Notes under the pieces: model-generated
Databases searched by the model: none
Told to the model about the DNA's origin: nothing
What the model saw: only the letters and a program-made list of their open reading frames with translations
Source of the DNA: Panaeolus papilionaceus
Taxonomy: Eukaryota; Basidiomycota; Agaricomycetes; Agaricales
Reading direction: 5' to 3'
Length of the DNA: 20,273 nucleotides
Assembly (NCBI GenBank): GCA_015501605.1
Contig: JADNRZ010000066.1
Span: forward strand, 1-20,273
In this document: positions 1 through 9,203 of the stretch, one piece after another
How the letters are laid out: every line of letters begins with the position of its first letter
Numbering within the stretch: the stretch's first letter is position 1
Made by a program: the position numbers and the translations under genes

Positions 1-1038
1 TGGATTGAAAGCGCCACAGCCGGGCATGTCTAATGCTCGTGTACAATTCCCGCCCCAGGCCTACCCTCCCAGGTAGCCGGGCCATCGACAAGTAGAAGCA
101 AACCCAAGAATGCCTCTACTCCGTCTTATGTTGTTAAGCGCCCGTCTCATCGACAGGTCCTCATCACTTTCACGGCGCGGTCTCTACCTCTGGTGGACAT
201 CGAGCGCCTCTATCAGGAGGTGAATACAGTGCTGGCTCGCGCTGGCGCCGTTATTCGCGCTCTCTCGTGCGGCCCACGTTCAACAGGTACACCGTCAAGA
301 CCACTCACATCGCATCGGAGAGGGATATTGCCCTCATCCGGTCCGTCGCGAAGAAATTCTTCCCGGAGACGCAAGGGCTGCTCTCCCCGCAGGTCACCCT
401 GCCCGCCTCGACGTCGTACCTCAAGATGGTCGACGTCCCGGTCTTCTCCTCCCTGACAACTGGCGTCAGGATTACCGAAGAGGACGTGAAACGCACGATC
501 TCCGCGTCGCCCCTCATGTCCTCCTTTGCATTGCGCACTAAACCGCGCATCATTCGTAACTCCAAGATGGCTGCTACTGCGACCGTCTACTTCGATCTAT
601 GGGATACCCAGCAGGGTGCCCGAGCAAAGACGCTCATCGGGAGGTCCATAATGATCTGTGGACATTCCTGTTCTATTCAGGTGGCTTCGGCCAACCGTGG
701 TGTCCCCTGTTGCCCTAAGTGCTTCAGGTGGGGCCACAACATTAAGCACTGTCGGGCTCGAGGCCCGACGTGCCCCATTTGCAGTGGGCCCCATACCAGG
801 GACCAACACTGATCACTCGCGGGGTGTTGCCGAGGCAACCCCAACTCTAACCCACCCGTCGGGGGAGGCGTGCCCTCATCAGTTCCCTTGCGTTAACTGC
901 AAAGGGGACCACGCAGCGGATGCCCGCAACTGCCCGTTCTGGCGTAACCGGTTCGATGAGAACTGGTATGTTAGGGCGTATGCTAAGGTGAGTAGCCGAC
1001 ATGGCACTGCACCCAAAATCTCACACAATCGTTCTTAG
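1..1038 (+). pseudogene. LINE family 1 ORF1 (gag-like, three zinc knuckles), frameshifted and 5'-incomplete
   Basis: ORF1 proteins of this LINE group bind element RNA and package it with ORF2. Reading jumps between frames. A base is missing near 70-75 compared with the related copy on the - strand at 16.8 kb. A second shift lies at 190-270, and a third after about 812. The last third carries the knuckles: CPKCFRWGHNIKHC (C-X2-C-X4-H-X4-C, about 709-750), a second CPIC motif (about 769-810), and CVNCKGDHAADARNC (about 892-936). The frame ends at TAG 1036-1038, two bases before the ORF2 ATG, a spacing that fits reinitiation after termination. The conserved central part (about 300-700) matches the - strand ORF1 at 16.2-16.7 kb. 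No working product is expected. Confidence 0.85.
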
Positions 1039-1040
1039 AA

Positions 1041-2578
1041 ATGAGTCAAACCAAATCTAAGGACATTAGTGTATATTCTCAAAATGTTTGTAAAAATTAT
1101 GAACATACGAATTTGTTACTAGATCGCATGCAAAGCGTGTATGATCTTTTGTTCATCCAAGAGCCCGCATGGCGTGTGATTCGCACAGCGCCGTCCACCT
1201 CCAACAAGGAGGGCGACGACGTGGAAGGACCTCTGGTCCATCCCAACTGGTTGCTCTTCGCTGATGCGAAGAGCGCCAATGGTCAACCCCCTCGTGTGAT
1301 AATGTATGTGGCTGGCAGCCTCGTGCGGTATCGCCCTGCACTCCGTCCGGATATTGTAAAACACCGCAACATTCAACTGCTTTCGCTCTTTGGGGAGCGA
1401 GAAGTGTTCAATTTCCTCAACGTATACTCCGATAGTGGGGGAAGCGCTACGCGCTTCCTCCACGATCATCTCAATGATCTCCCTCCTCTTGTCTATATGG
1501 GGGGAGACTTCAACTGCTGCTCTCACGTCTGGGACCCAGATGTCGAAGGTCACAACTCCCGCGCTGTCCAGATTCAGGAGATTGTGGCCGAAACAGGGTT
1601 GCTGTGGGCGGAACCGGTGAACCCGGGCCCCACCCACATCCCCTTTCAGGCAGATCTTTCGCCCACGGTGATCGATCTTGTCTTTATCAAGGCAGAGTTT
1701 TCTCTGTCCCACGCGCCGAAGCGCGACAGATCCTGGCAAGGTGTCAGTGATCACATCCCTTTGGGATGCACTCTCCCTTGCTCGGAGGAGCCGAAAGCTC
1801 CTCCTTGCAAGTCTATCAAGCCTAATTCGGATACGGAGAAGGCCTTTTTATCCGCGCTTCGCGCGGGGCTGCAAGGCCTCGTCAGACGCGAGTTTGCACG
1901 TACTCCTGAGGGGGTGGAGGGCATGGCTTCGGCTATTGCTCTCTGCTTCCAAGAGGCATGGGACCACCATGCCACGGAGAAGAAAGTCGTCAAGCGATCG
2001 AAAGCTTGGTGGAATGATGAGTGCGCGACCGCACTTTCTGCCTTCCGGGCCAACCGGGGGAGGGAGGAATGGCGGGCCCGGCGGAGAGCTACTCGTAGCG
2101 CGAAGCAGGTTTTTTTCGATGCCGAAATCGAGAAGATTGCAGAAACCAACAAGTGCCCATGGGACCTGATGAACTGGGTCCAGAAGCGCAAGTTACCGCC
2201 GTCGGAGGCTATCCAGTATTGTGGGCAACCATGCCATACTGTAGACTCGCTGTGGGAGGGACTCCATGGCACATACAATTCAGCCACAGACCGGGAGTAT
2301 GATCTCTCAGTCCTGGATGAGCTTCCTTCTCTGCAGGAGAGGGAATGGGAGGCTTTCTCCGGACAGGAGCTGCACGAAGCCCTAGTAGCGTGCTCCAGTC
2401 TCTCTGCACCTGGTCCTGACCACATCACGTGGCGGTACCTGAAGAGGGTCATCGACGCCGATGGCGTCGAGACCCTCTTCGTACAGCTGGCCATTTTAAA
2501 GACTCCACCTCAGTAATCATTCCGAAGCCGGGGAAGGCGTCTTACTCCACTCCGAAGTCGTTCAGGCCAATTGTGCTC
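1041..2578 (+). pseudogene. LINE family 1 ORF2, 5' part: APE-type endonuclease and start of reverse transcriptase
   Basis: ORF2 opens with ATG at 1041, two bases after the ORF1 stop. Endonuclease residues are visible: SQN (13-15), QEP with the metal-binding Glu (40-42), GDFN (155-158), DLVF (212-215) and SDH (236-238). This domain nicks target DNA to prime reverse transcription. A linker follows, then the entry to reverse transcriptase (APGPDHITW). The frame stops at 2514-2516 because roughly a dozen codons are missing around 2490, just before HFKDSTSVIIPKPGK. From there coding resumes in another frame up to the RPIVL motif, where a nested LINE copy cuts it at 2578. The continuation is at 4468. 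The endonuclease part is open and looks well preserved. Confidence 0.9.
2564..2578 (+). repeat. Target-site duplication, left copy (nested LINE insertion)
   Basis: AGGCCAATTGTGCTC occurs here and again at 4453-4467, directly flanking a 5'-truncated LINE copy with a poly(A) end. The sequence encodes the RPIVL motif of reverse transcriptase, and the outer reading frame continues in the second copy (4468, LNTLGK). The first A may belong to the poly(A), so the duplication is 14 or 15 bp. Confidence 0.9.
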
Positions 2579-2579
2579 G

Positions 2580-3911
2580 GGCCTCCTTCCGATCCCTCTA
2601 CTCCTCCATCGTCTGACTGACCGCTCCACATGGCGCGTCGGGACACTCGCGTCCAGTCACCCCCTTCGGGGGTTCCTGGACGAACGGAACTCGCATGCAG
2701 CTCCGCTGCATGCTCGTTCCTTTGCCCGTATGTCCGAGTCCGAAAGGGCGAAGACCTCTGGGGCCGTTATGGAGATTATCTCACGTCTCCCTCAACTGAC
2801 TGAACCCATCGAGCTTCTGCCCGATGAGTCCAGACCTGGCAACCGACTCACTGAACGCTTCCCTCACCAGGTTGACGTCAATGAGACACTCCCGCCCCCG
2901 CCCACTCCCCCGCCTGATGGCGGGGAGTGGCCGTCGAGGGCGGATCAGCTGGTCCAGCTTATGGCTGAGGCTGCTGATACACCCGGTTCGTTCGTGGCTG
3001 CTGGCGATGCGTCGGTGCCACGATATGACCACTTCCAGGCCGCAGTGAGTGCACTTGTGTATGCTGTGGACCCCGTGGAAGGACTCGAGCCATCGGTCAA
3101 TGACCCATGGCGCACCCGCCGCCCAGCGGGACGCTCTACTTCCGTTTCGGCGGAACTCGCTGCTATACGGCTCGCCTTGTGTAAGGCTATAACCTTCCCA
3201 AGATGCGAGCGCGTGTATGTATTCTCGGACTGCATGCCTGCTATCAGGCTAGCAACCAATTGTACGGAGCATGGTGGCCAGGAACACAGCCTGGCCATCG
3301 TGCACGCTCTTGCTGCTTGGCTGCCTGCGGCAGCCAACCGGCGCGTACTTTTTGTACACGTCCCCTCCCAGCTCCGCTGGGGTCCACAGGGGACCGCTCA
3401 TGAGATGGTCACATCTCTACCCGGCGTTCGTGTGGGGGCACGCCCCCTCACGACGTTAGACTGGCTCCGCGATTTTGCAGATCGCGAGGCATTGCAACTC
3501 TGGGAAGCAAAGTTCTCAGACGTCTCATACAGAGGCAGGCACTTCATGCCCCTCCACGACAAGCACGACCGTCTCCTCAAGCCCACCACGAAGAAGGGTG
3601 GGTCTTGGTTATCCGCGTTCGAGGCCGGACCACCGTCCTTGACCGCACGCGCAGTTCGTTGTATTACGGGCCACGCTCCCATCGGTGAATACTATCACCG
3701 TATGCAATTCAACCTTCCCGCTCCTCGGTGCGCCTGCGGGCGCTTCGGGACACGCTCTCATATCTTGTGCTCCTGTCGGAAGTACAAGCACTATCGCGGG
3801 CACCCATGGGACACATGGGAGCTCTATAAATACTTGAACGCGAACCCGCTCGTGTTCTCCTTTGCCGCGATACGCCCTTCCCGCCCTCGGGAGGAGGAGG
3901 GTGTCGGATGA
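2580..3911 (+). pseudogene. LINE family 1 ORF2 fragment: RNase H and HHCC-type zinc finger
   Basis: This frame is open over 443 codons but lacks endonuclease, reverse transcriptase and a native start, so it is a truncated remnant. RNase H, which removes template RNA during cDNA synthesis, is recognised by GDASVP (first Asp, about 3004), SAELAAI (Glu, about 3150) and VFSDCMPA (Asp, about 3220). The last catalytic block reads HVPSQLRWGPQGTAHEM (about 3355-3405), where the usual terminal Asp is not obvious. A Cys/His finger follows (CACGRFGTRSHILCSC, about 3730-3776), then the end at TGA 3909-3911. A proline-rich linker (LPPPPTPPPDGG) precedes RNase H. Confidence 0.88.
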
Positions 3912-4439
3912 AGTTCTGAAGTGGGGTGGTTGTTGGGGTCCCGAACATTCAGGAGGCCGAGACGATGGCCCGTCCCCCAAGCGGTCCTTAATTGGATGCC
4001 AGCGACGGGGCCCTTGCGTGCTGGAAGCTTCGGCGTTACAACCAGTGGTCGGGGAGCGCACTTCGGTGCGTACGCGGGTTAGAGTTTAGCCGCCTGGTGC
4101 CCGTCCATGGGTAACCAAGGGCTTCGCGTAGTAGGCGCCCCTTCGGGGCACCACCACTTCTGTTCGACAACCGGGTCGAGGGCGTTAACCTGACGACGCT
4201 CGGTTGATCACTTTGGACTGCCGCCTTCTTCGGAGGGAGAGGCTTATCTGCCGCGCAATCGGCTTTGATATCTTGCCCCACGTACTTTGCTCGCGCTTTG
4301 CGCTCGCATTCGTTTAGTCTGCCGTGGTATATACCCAACTTAATTGGGGAGTGGTCATTCTGGTAGTTAGCTACTCGTTTGTATTTACTGGGATCCGACC
4401 GGACTGCCAGCCGCGCACCGGTATATAAATTGTTGAACC
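3912..4439 (+). other. LINE family 1 3'UTR (nested copy), 528 nt
   Basis: The 528-nt length is identical in the three complete copies (here, 6829-7356 and 14309-14836). It contains a UUCG-loop hairpin (4056-4071), a second GCCCCTTCGGGGC hairpin (about 4137-4149), and CCCAACTTAATTGGGG near 4333-4350 that can fold on itself. It ends in TATATAAATTGTTGAACC before the A run. No coding frame is evident. Confidence 0.85.
4056..4071 (+). other. 3'UTR hairpin with TTCG loop, covarying among copies
   Basis: Six base pairs flank the loop TTCG: GCGCAC-TTCG-GTGCGT. The homologous position is GCACAT-TTTG-GTGTGT in the outer copy (6973-6988) and GTGCGC-TTCG-GCGCGT in the twin-primed copy (14453-14468). Two pairs change on both sides (G-C to A-T; A-T to G-C) and others become G-T wobbles, so pairing is kept while sequence changes. 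A role in recognition of the RNA by reverse transcriptase is inference. Confidence 0.6.
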
Positions 4440-4452
4440 AAAAAAAAAAAAA
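4440..4452 (+). other. Poly(A) tail of nested LINE copy
   Basis: Thirteen A residues directly follow TTGTTGAACC and directly precede the right target duplication; a fourteenth A at 4453 could belong to either. Confidence 0.9.
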
Positions 4453-4467
4453 AGGCCAATTGTGCTC
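4453..4467 (+). repeat. Target-site duplication, right copy (nested LINE insertion)
   Basis: Identical to 2564-2578. The outer ORF2 frame resumes directly after it, which shows that the sequence on both sides belongs to one interrupted element and not to two separate truncated ones. Confidence 0.9.
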
Positions 4468-6828
4468 CTGAACACTCTCGGTAAACTCATCAAGAAACTA
4501 ATCTCGACCTGCATTCAGTTTGAAGGCATCAAACTGGACATATTCCATCCATGCCAGCTGGGAGGCGTGAAACAGCGCTCAACAGAGGACGCGGGCCTCA
4601 TCCTCACCCACATGGTCTGAGCGGGCTGGGCAAAGGGTCTGGTAACCAGCGTGGTGGCATTTGACATCGCGCAGTTCTTCCCATCATTGAACCACAACGT
4701 TCTGATGGCTATACTGGCCAAGCAGGGGTTCCCTGCTAAAGTCCGGAGGTTTTTCGCCTCATATCTTGTTGGACGTTCCACGCGCTATAGCTGGAACACC
4801 TTCACCTCCGAACGAATGCCTGCCGATGTGGGCGTGGGACAGGGCGGAGCCCTGTCCCCGGTTCTATCTGCTCTTTATATTGCTCCGATTATGAAGATCT
4901 TCGAGGCGCGCGCCCTAGCGGGCGCTTGTTATTTGCTGTCGTTTGTGGATGATGGCACTCTCATTTGCCAGGCCAAGAAATTGACCGACAATATCGCCGC
5001 CCGGAGGGCGGCGTACTCTATTATCTTCACCTTGTTCACTGCACTGGCCCTTGTGCTGGAACATGACAAGTCTGAGCTGTTCCACTTCTCGCGCAGGCGA
5101 GATGGTATTAATCCCCCCATTGACTTGGGGTATGCGCCCTACACGGGCGCTACGCCGTTGAAGCCCAAACCTATCTGGAGGTATTTGGGCTTCTACTTTG
5201 ATCGCGGGCTCACTTTTAGGGAGCACGTGCGCTATTACACCACAAAGGCACTCACCACGGTCAAGGCCATGGGGATGCTTGGTAACTCACTCCGGGGACT
5301 TTCCCCAGTGCAACATCGGCTTCTGTACCGTACATGCGTTCTTCCAATCACGACGTACGGACACAGGCTATGGTTCTTCAGGGGCTCTCGTAACAAGGAG
5401 CTCCTGAAAATGTTCAACGGGATGCAGCGTAAGGCTGCCCTATGGATTACGGGTGCGTTCAAGACCACCCCCATAGGTGGAGTGGAGGCCCTGGCGGGCC
5501 TCCTTCCAATCCCTCTACTCCTCCGTTGTCTGACTGACCGCTCCACCTGGCGTGTCGGGACGCTTGCGTCCAGTCACCCCCCTTGGGGGTTCCTGGACGA
5601 ACAGAACTCGCATGCAGCTCCGCTGCATGCTCGTTCCTTTGCCCGTATGTCCAAGTCCGAAAGGGCGAAGACCTCTGGGGCCGTTATGGAGATCATTTCG
5701 AAACTCCCCCAACTGACTGAGCCCATCGAACTCTTGCCTGATGAGTCCAGGCCAGGCAATCGACTCACTGAACGCTTCCTTCACCAGGTTGACGTCAATG
5801 AGACTCTCCCGCCCCCGCCCACTCCCCCGCCTGATGGCGGGGAGTGGCCGTCGAGGGCGGATCAGCTGGTCCAGCTTATGGCTGAGGCTGTTGATACACC
5901 CGGTTCGTTTGTGGCAGCTGGCAATGTGTCGGTGCCACGATATGACCACTTCCAGGCTGCAATAAGTGCACTTGTGTACGCTGTGGACCCTGTGGAAGGC
6001 CTCGAGCCATCAGTCGCCGACCCATGGCGCACCCGCCGTCCGGCGGGACGCTCTACTTCTGTCTCGGCGGAACTTGCTGCTATATGGCTTGCTCTGTGCA
6101 AGGCTATCACCTTCCCCAGATGCGAGCATGTGTATGTATTCTCAGACTGCATGCCTGCTATTAGGCTAGCAACCGATTGCACAGAGCACGGTGGCCAGGA
6201 ACACAGCCTGGCCATCGTGCGCGCTCTTGCCGCCTGGCTGCTGCAGGCAGCCAACCGGCGTGTACTTTTTGTACACGTCCCCTCCCAGCTTCGCTGGGGT
6301 CCACAGGGGACCACTCACGAGATGGTCACATCTCTACCCAGTGTTCGTGTGGGGGCTCGCCCCCTCACGACGCTAGACTGGCTCCGCGACTTTGCAGATC
6401 GCGAAGCACTTCAACTCTGGGAAGCAAAGTTCTCGGACGTATCATACAGAGGCAGGCATTTTATGCCCCTCCACGACAAGCATGACTGTCTACTCAAGCC
6501 CACCACGAAGAAGGGTGGGTCTTGGCTATCTGCGTTCAAGGCCGGCCCTCCGTCCTTGACCGCACGCGCAGTTCGTTGTATTACGGACCACGCTCCCATT
6601 GGTGAATATTATCACCGTATGCAATTCAATTTACCCGCACCTCGGTGCGCCTGCAGGCGCTTTGGGACGTGCTCTCACATCTTGTGCTCTTGCCGAAAGT
6701 ACAAGCACTATCGCGGGCACCCATGGGATACCTGGGAGCTCTATAAATACTTGAACGCGAACCCGCTCACGTTCTCCTTTGCCGCAATATGCCCTTCCCG
6801 CCCTCGGGAGGAGGAGGGCGTCGGATAA
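4468..6828 (+). pseudogene. LINE family 1 ORF2, 3' part: reverse transcriptase, RNase H, zinc finger
   Basis: This continues the ORF2 cut at 2578. Reverse transcriptase blocks appear in order: AFDIAQFFPSLNHN (block A, catalytic Asp, about 4655), GVGQGGALSPVLSALY (block B, about 4834) and LSFVDDGTL (block C with the VDD catalytic pair, about 4938). A TGA at 4618-4620 lies in frame upstream of block A. From 4651 the frame is open to TAA 6826-6828. RNase H follows, but its first Asp is replaced: GNVSVP (about 5929) instead of GDASVP in the other two copies. The Glu (SAELAAI) and third-block Asp (VFSDC) remain. The Cys/His finger at about 6647-6693 is kept. With the stop, deletion, insertion and Asp loss, the enzyme is inactive. 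Confidence 0.92.
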
Positions 6829-7356
6829 AGTTCTGAAGTGGGGTGGTTGTTGGGGTCCTGAACATTCAGGAGGCCGAGACGATGGCCCGTCCCCTGAGCG
6901 GTCCTTAATTGGATGCCAGCGACGGGGCCCTTGCGTGCTGGAAGCTTCGGCGCTATAACCAGTGGCCAGGGAGCACATTTTGGTGTGTACGCGGGATAGA
7001 GTTTAGCCACCTGGTGCCCGTCCATGGGCAACCAAGGGCTTCGCGTAGTAGGCGCCCCTTCGGGGCACCACCACTTCTGTTCGACAACCGGGTCGAGGGC
7101 GTTAACCTGACGACGCTCGGTTGGTCACTTTGGACTGCCGCCTTCTTCGGAGGGAGAGGCTTATTTGCTGCGCAATCGGCTTTGATATCTTGCCCCACGT
7201 ACTTTGCTCGCGCTTCGCGCTCGCCTTAGTTTAGTCTGCCGTGGTATATACCCAACTTAATTGGGGAGTGGTCATTCTGGTAGCTAGCTACTCATTTGTA
7301 TTTACTGTGAACCGACCGGACTGCCAGTCGCGCACCAGTATATAAATTGTTGAACC
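6829..7356 (+). other. LINE family 1 3'UTR (outer copy), 528 nt
   Basis: Same length and layout as the 3'UTR at 3912-4439, with scattered transitions. It includes the hairpin homologue at 6973-6988, where TTCG has become TTTG and two C-to-T-type changes fall in the stem. It ends in TATATAAATTGTTGAACC. Confidence 0.85.
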
Positions 7357-7372
7357 AAAAAAAAAAAAAAAA
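7357..7372 (+). other. Poly(A) tail of outer LINE copy
   Basis: Sixteen A residues after the conserved 3' end. The sequence from 7373 onward (CACTATTGCTGG) is the right target flank; its duplicate would lie left of the window. Confidence 0.9.
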
Positions 7373-7815
7373 CACTATTGCTGGCATGAGACAACTGCAG
7401 GAGAGTTGCCTGATGGTGGATCGCGCTGTTGGACGTTGTAGAAGCTGGTGCAGATGCTGTGGACATGGGACTGCTAGAATCGGACGCTCTGCTCGCAGGA
7501 TTGCTCCTGGACGCTGCTGGTTGCTTGGGACCCCTCACTGCAGCCCTCTCTGACTGTGTGGTGGGGTATGGGGACGCAGAACGAGGTGAGCAATCTGCTG
7601 GAGAGTTTGGGAGCCTGCCAGACGAGCTGGATAATGCTGGGACTCTGACATCGGATCTAGTGCGATCCGTGCCAATCCCTTTGGAGGGTTGGGACATGAG
7701 TGTGTGCTGTATGCGATTCCGTTTACGATGTTGAGATCGGACCTCTCGTTGAGCTGTGGTGGACGTTTGATGCGACAGGCGGGATTTTCCCACGACTCGA
7801 GATGGTGGTTCCGGA
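7373..7815. other. Unassigned sequence between two LINE copies
   Basis: I recognise no gene or repeat here. Frames on both strands are open for 100-160 codons but give low-complexity products: Ala/Leu/Asp-rich on + (7429-7734) and Ser/Arg/Pro-rich on - (about 7375-7793). None shows a domain. It could be ancestral target DNA or a remnant of another element such as an ORF1 N-terminus. It does not resemble the family 1 or family 2 sequence seen elsewhere in the window. Confidence 0.5.
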
Positions 7816-8169
7816 CTAAGAAGGAGTTGGAGTAGCTCTCCACAGGGCCCACCACTCCTCTTTCCCCTGGTTGGCCCAAAAGGCAGAGAGGGTGGTCATG
7901 CATTCATCGTTCCACCAAGCTTTTGATCACTTGACAACTTTCTTCTCTGTGGCATGGGATCCCATGCCCTCCACCCCCTCAGGAGTACGTGTAAACTCAT
8001 GCCCGACGAGGCTTTGAAGCCCCGCGCAAAGCGTGGATAGGAAAGCCTTTTCCGTGTCTGAATTAGGCTTGATTGCTTCGGCTCCTCCGAGCAAGGAAGA
8101 GTGCACCCCAGGGGGATGTGATCACTGACACCCTGCCAGGATCTGTCGCGCTTTGGTGCATGGGACAGA

Positions 8170-8183
8170 GAGAACTCTGCCTT
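8170..8183 (-). repeat. Target-site duplication, left copy (3'UTR-only LINE insertion)
   Basis: GAGAACTCTGCCTT is found here and at 8528-8541. The uninterrupted homologue in the outer copy has a single copy at about 1692-1705. Confidence 0.85.
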
Positions 8184-8527
8184 TTTTTTAAATTTTTTTG
8201 TTCAACAATTTATATACCGGTGCACAGTTGGCAGTCTGGTTGGATCACGGTAAATACAAACAAAGTACAAGTACTAGGAATGACTACTCCCCAATTAAGT
8301 TGGGTATATACCACAGCAGACTAATCTAAGGCGAGCGTGAAGCGCGAGCAAAGAATGTGGGGCAAGTTATCAAAGCTGATTGCGCAGCGAATAAGCCTCT
8401 CCCTCCGAAGAAGGCGGCAGTCCATAGTGATCAGCTGAGCGTTGTCAGGTTAACGCCCTTGACCCGGTTGTCGAACAGAAGTGGTGGTGCCCCGAAGGGG
8501 TGCCTACTACGCGAAGCCCTTGGTTAT
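8184..8527 (-). mobile_element. Severely 5'-truncated LINE family 1 copy, 3'UTR only
   Basis: On the - strand this is the last ~320 nt of the family-1 3'UTR (from the AACCAAGGGCTTCGCG region through the CCCCTTCGGGG hairpin and CCAACTTAATTGGGGAG to TATAAATTGTTGAAC), followed by an A-rich tail interrupted by TTT (plus-strand T runs at 8184-8200). A 14-bp duplication of endonuclease sequence flanks it. It carries no coding sequence. This short insertion shows that the 3' end alone marks a product of this retrotransposition machinery. Confidence 0.88.
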
Positions 8528-8541
8528 GAGAACTCTGCCTT
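8528..8541 (-). repeat. Target-site duplication, right copy (3'UTR-only LINE insertion)
   Basis: Identical 14-mer to 8170-8183. Endonuclease coding (minus strand) stops here when read leftward and resumes past the insertion. Confidence 0.85.
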
Positions 8542-9203
8542 GAGAAAGACTAGATCGATCACCGTGGGCGAAAGATCTGCCTGAAAGGGGATGTGGGTGG
8601 GGCCAGGATTAATTGGCTCAGCCCACAGCAACCCCGTTTCCGCTGCAATCTCCTGGATCTGGATAGCGCGGGAGTTATGCCCTTCAACGTCTGGGTCCCA
8701 GACATGAGAGCAACAGTTGAAGTCTCCCCCCATATACACAAGGGGGGGGAGGTTGTCGAGATGATCGTGGAGGAAGCGCGTAGCGCTTCCCCCACTGTCG
8801 GAGTAAACATTAAGGAAGTTGAAAACGTCCCGCTCCCCAAAGAGCAAGAGTAGCTGAATGTCGCAGTGCTTAACAATGTCCGGATGGAGTGCAGGGTGAT
8901 ACTGTACGAGGCTACGAGCCACATACATTATCACGCAGGGGGGTTGACCGTCAGCGCTCTTCATGTCAGTGAAGAGCAGCCAATTGGGATGGACTGGAGG
9001 TCCTTCCACATCATCGCCCTCCCTGTTAGAGGAGGACGGCACTATGCGAATAACACGCCAAGGGGGCTCTTGGATGAACAAAAGATCGTACACGGTTTGC
9101 ATACAGTCTAGTAGTAAATTCATATGTTCATGGTTTTTACAAACATTCTGTGAATATACACTAATGTCCTTAGATCTGTCTTGACTCATTTCTAAGAACA
9201 ATT

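Larger units (their letters stand above)
2579..4452 (+). mobile_element. Nested 5'-truncated LINE family 1 copy
   Basis: The segment starts abruptly in the ORF2 region between reverse transcriptase and RNase H (GLLPIPLLL) and runs through RNase H, zinc finger, 3'UTR and 13 A residues. It is flanked by a 14-15 bp duplication of the surrounding ORF2 sequence. These are the marks of one target-primed insertion that stopped early. Its coding part is 1332 nt from the GGC at 2580, the same length as in the outer copy (5497-6828), with no indels. Confidence 0.92.
1..7372 (+). mobile_element. Non-LTR retrotransposon (LINE, Tad1/I-like), family 1, outer copy; 5' end off-window
   Basis: An ORF1 with zinc knuckles, a 2-nt gap, an ORF2 with APE endonuclease, reverse transcriptase, RNase H and a C-terminal zinc finger, a 528-nt 3'UTR and a 16-nt poly(A) occur in order on one strand. 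This is the layout of fungal Tad1-type LINEs, which copy themselves by nicking the target and reverse transcribing their RNA in place. The element is dead. ORF1 is frameshifted, ORF2 has a frame-shifting deletion near 2490, a nested LINE copy (2579-4452) and a TGA stop at 4618. The 5' end and the left target duplication lie outside the window. Clade assignment is inference from domain order; the LINE call itself is secure. Confidence 0.92.
7816..9192 (-). pseudogene. LINE family 1 ORF2, 5' part (APE endonuclease), inverted and interrupted
   Basis: Reading leftward from ATG at 9190-9192 (MSQDRSKDISVYSQNV), the endonuclease domain is clear: SQN, QEP, GDFN, DLVF. The frame is open to 8528, where a 3'UTR-only LINE copy (8184-8527) interrupts it. 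Homology resumes at 8183 and runs to about 7816, with the SDH region near 8120 and internal deletions in the linker after about 7950. Many Arg codons of the better-preserved copy are Cys, His or Gln here, as expected from CpG decay. The ORF1 stop and 2-nt spacer (TCTTAGAA) are preserved just upstream (9193-9199). It is non-functional: partial, split, and without reverse transcriptase. Confidence 0.85.

Noticed and set aside
1119..2494. Long open frames on the - strand (211 and 247 codons)
   Set aside because: They are antisense to the endonuclease/linker of ORF2, whose domains are clear on the + strand; their products show no motif.
3912..4439. tRNA- or rRNA-like structured RNA in the 3'UTR (conserved stems, CG-rich blocks)
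   Set aside because: No cloverleaf, anticodon arm or rRNA core could be recognised; the conservation is explained by the copies being one LINE family.
4453..7372. A separate 5'-truncated LINE starting at GGCCAATTGTGCTC
   Set aside because: Its first 14-15 bp repeat the point where the upstream ORF2 is cut, and the frame continues across, so it is the other half of the interrupted outer copy.
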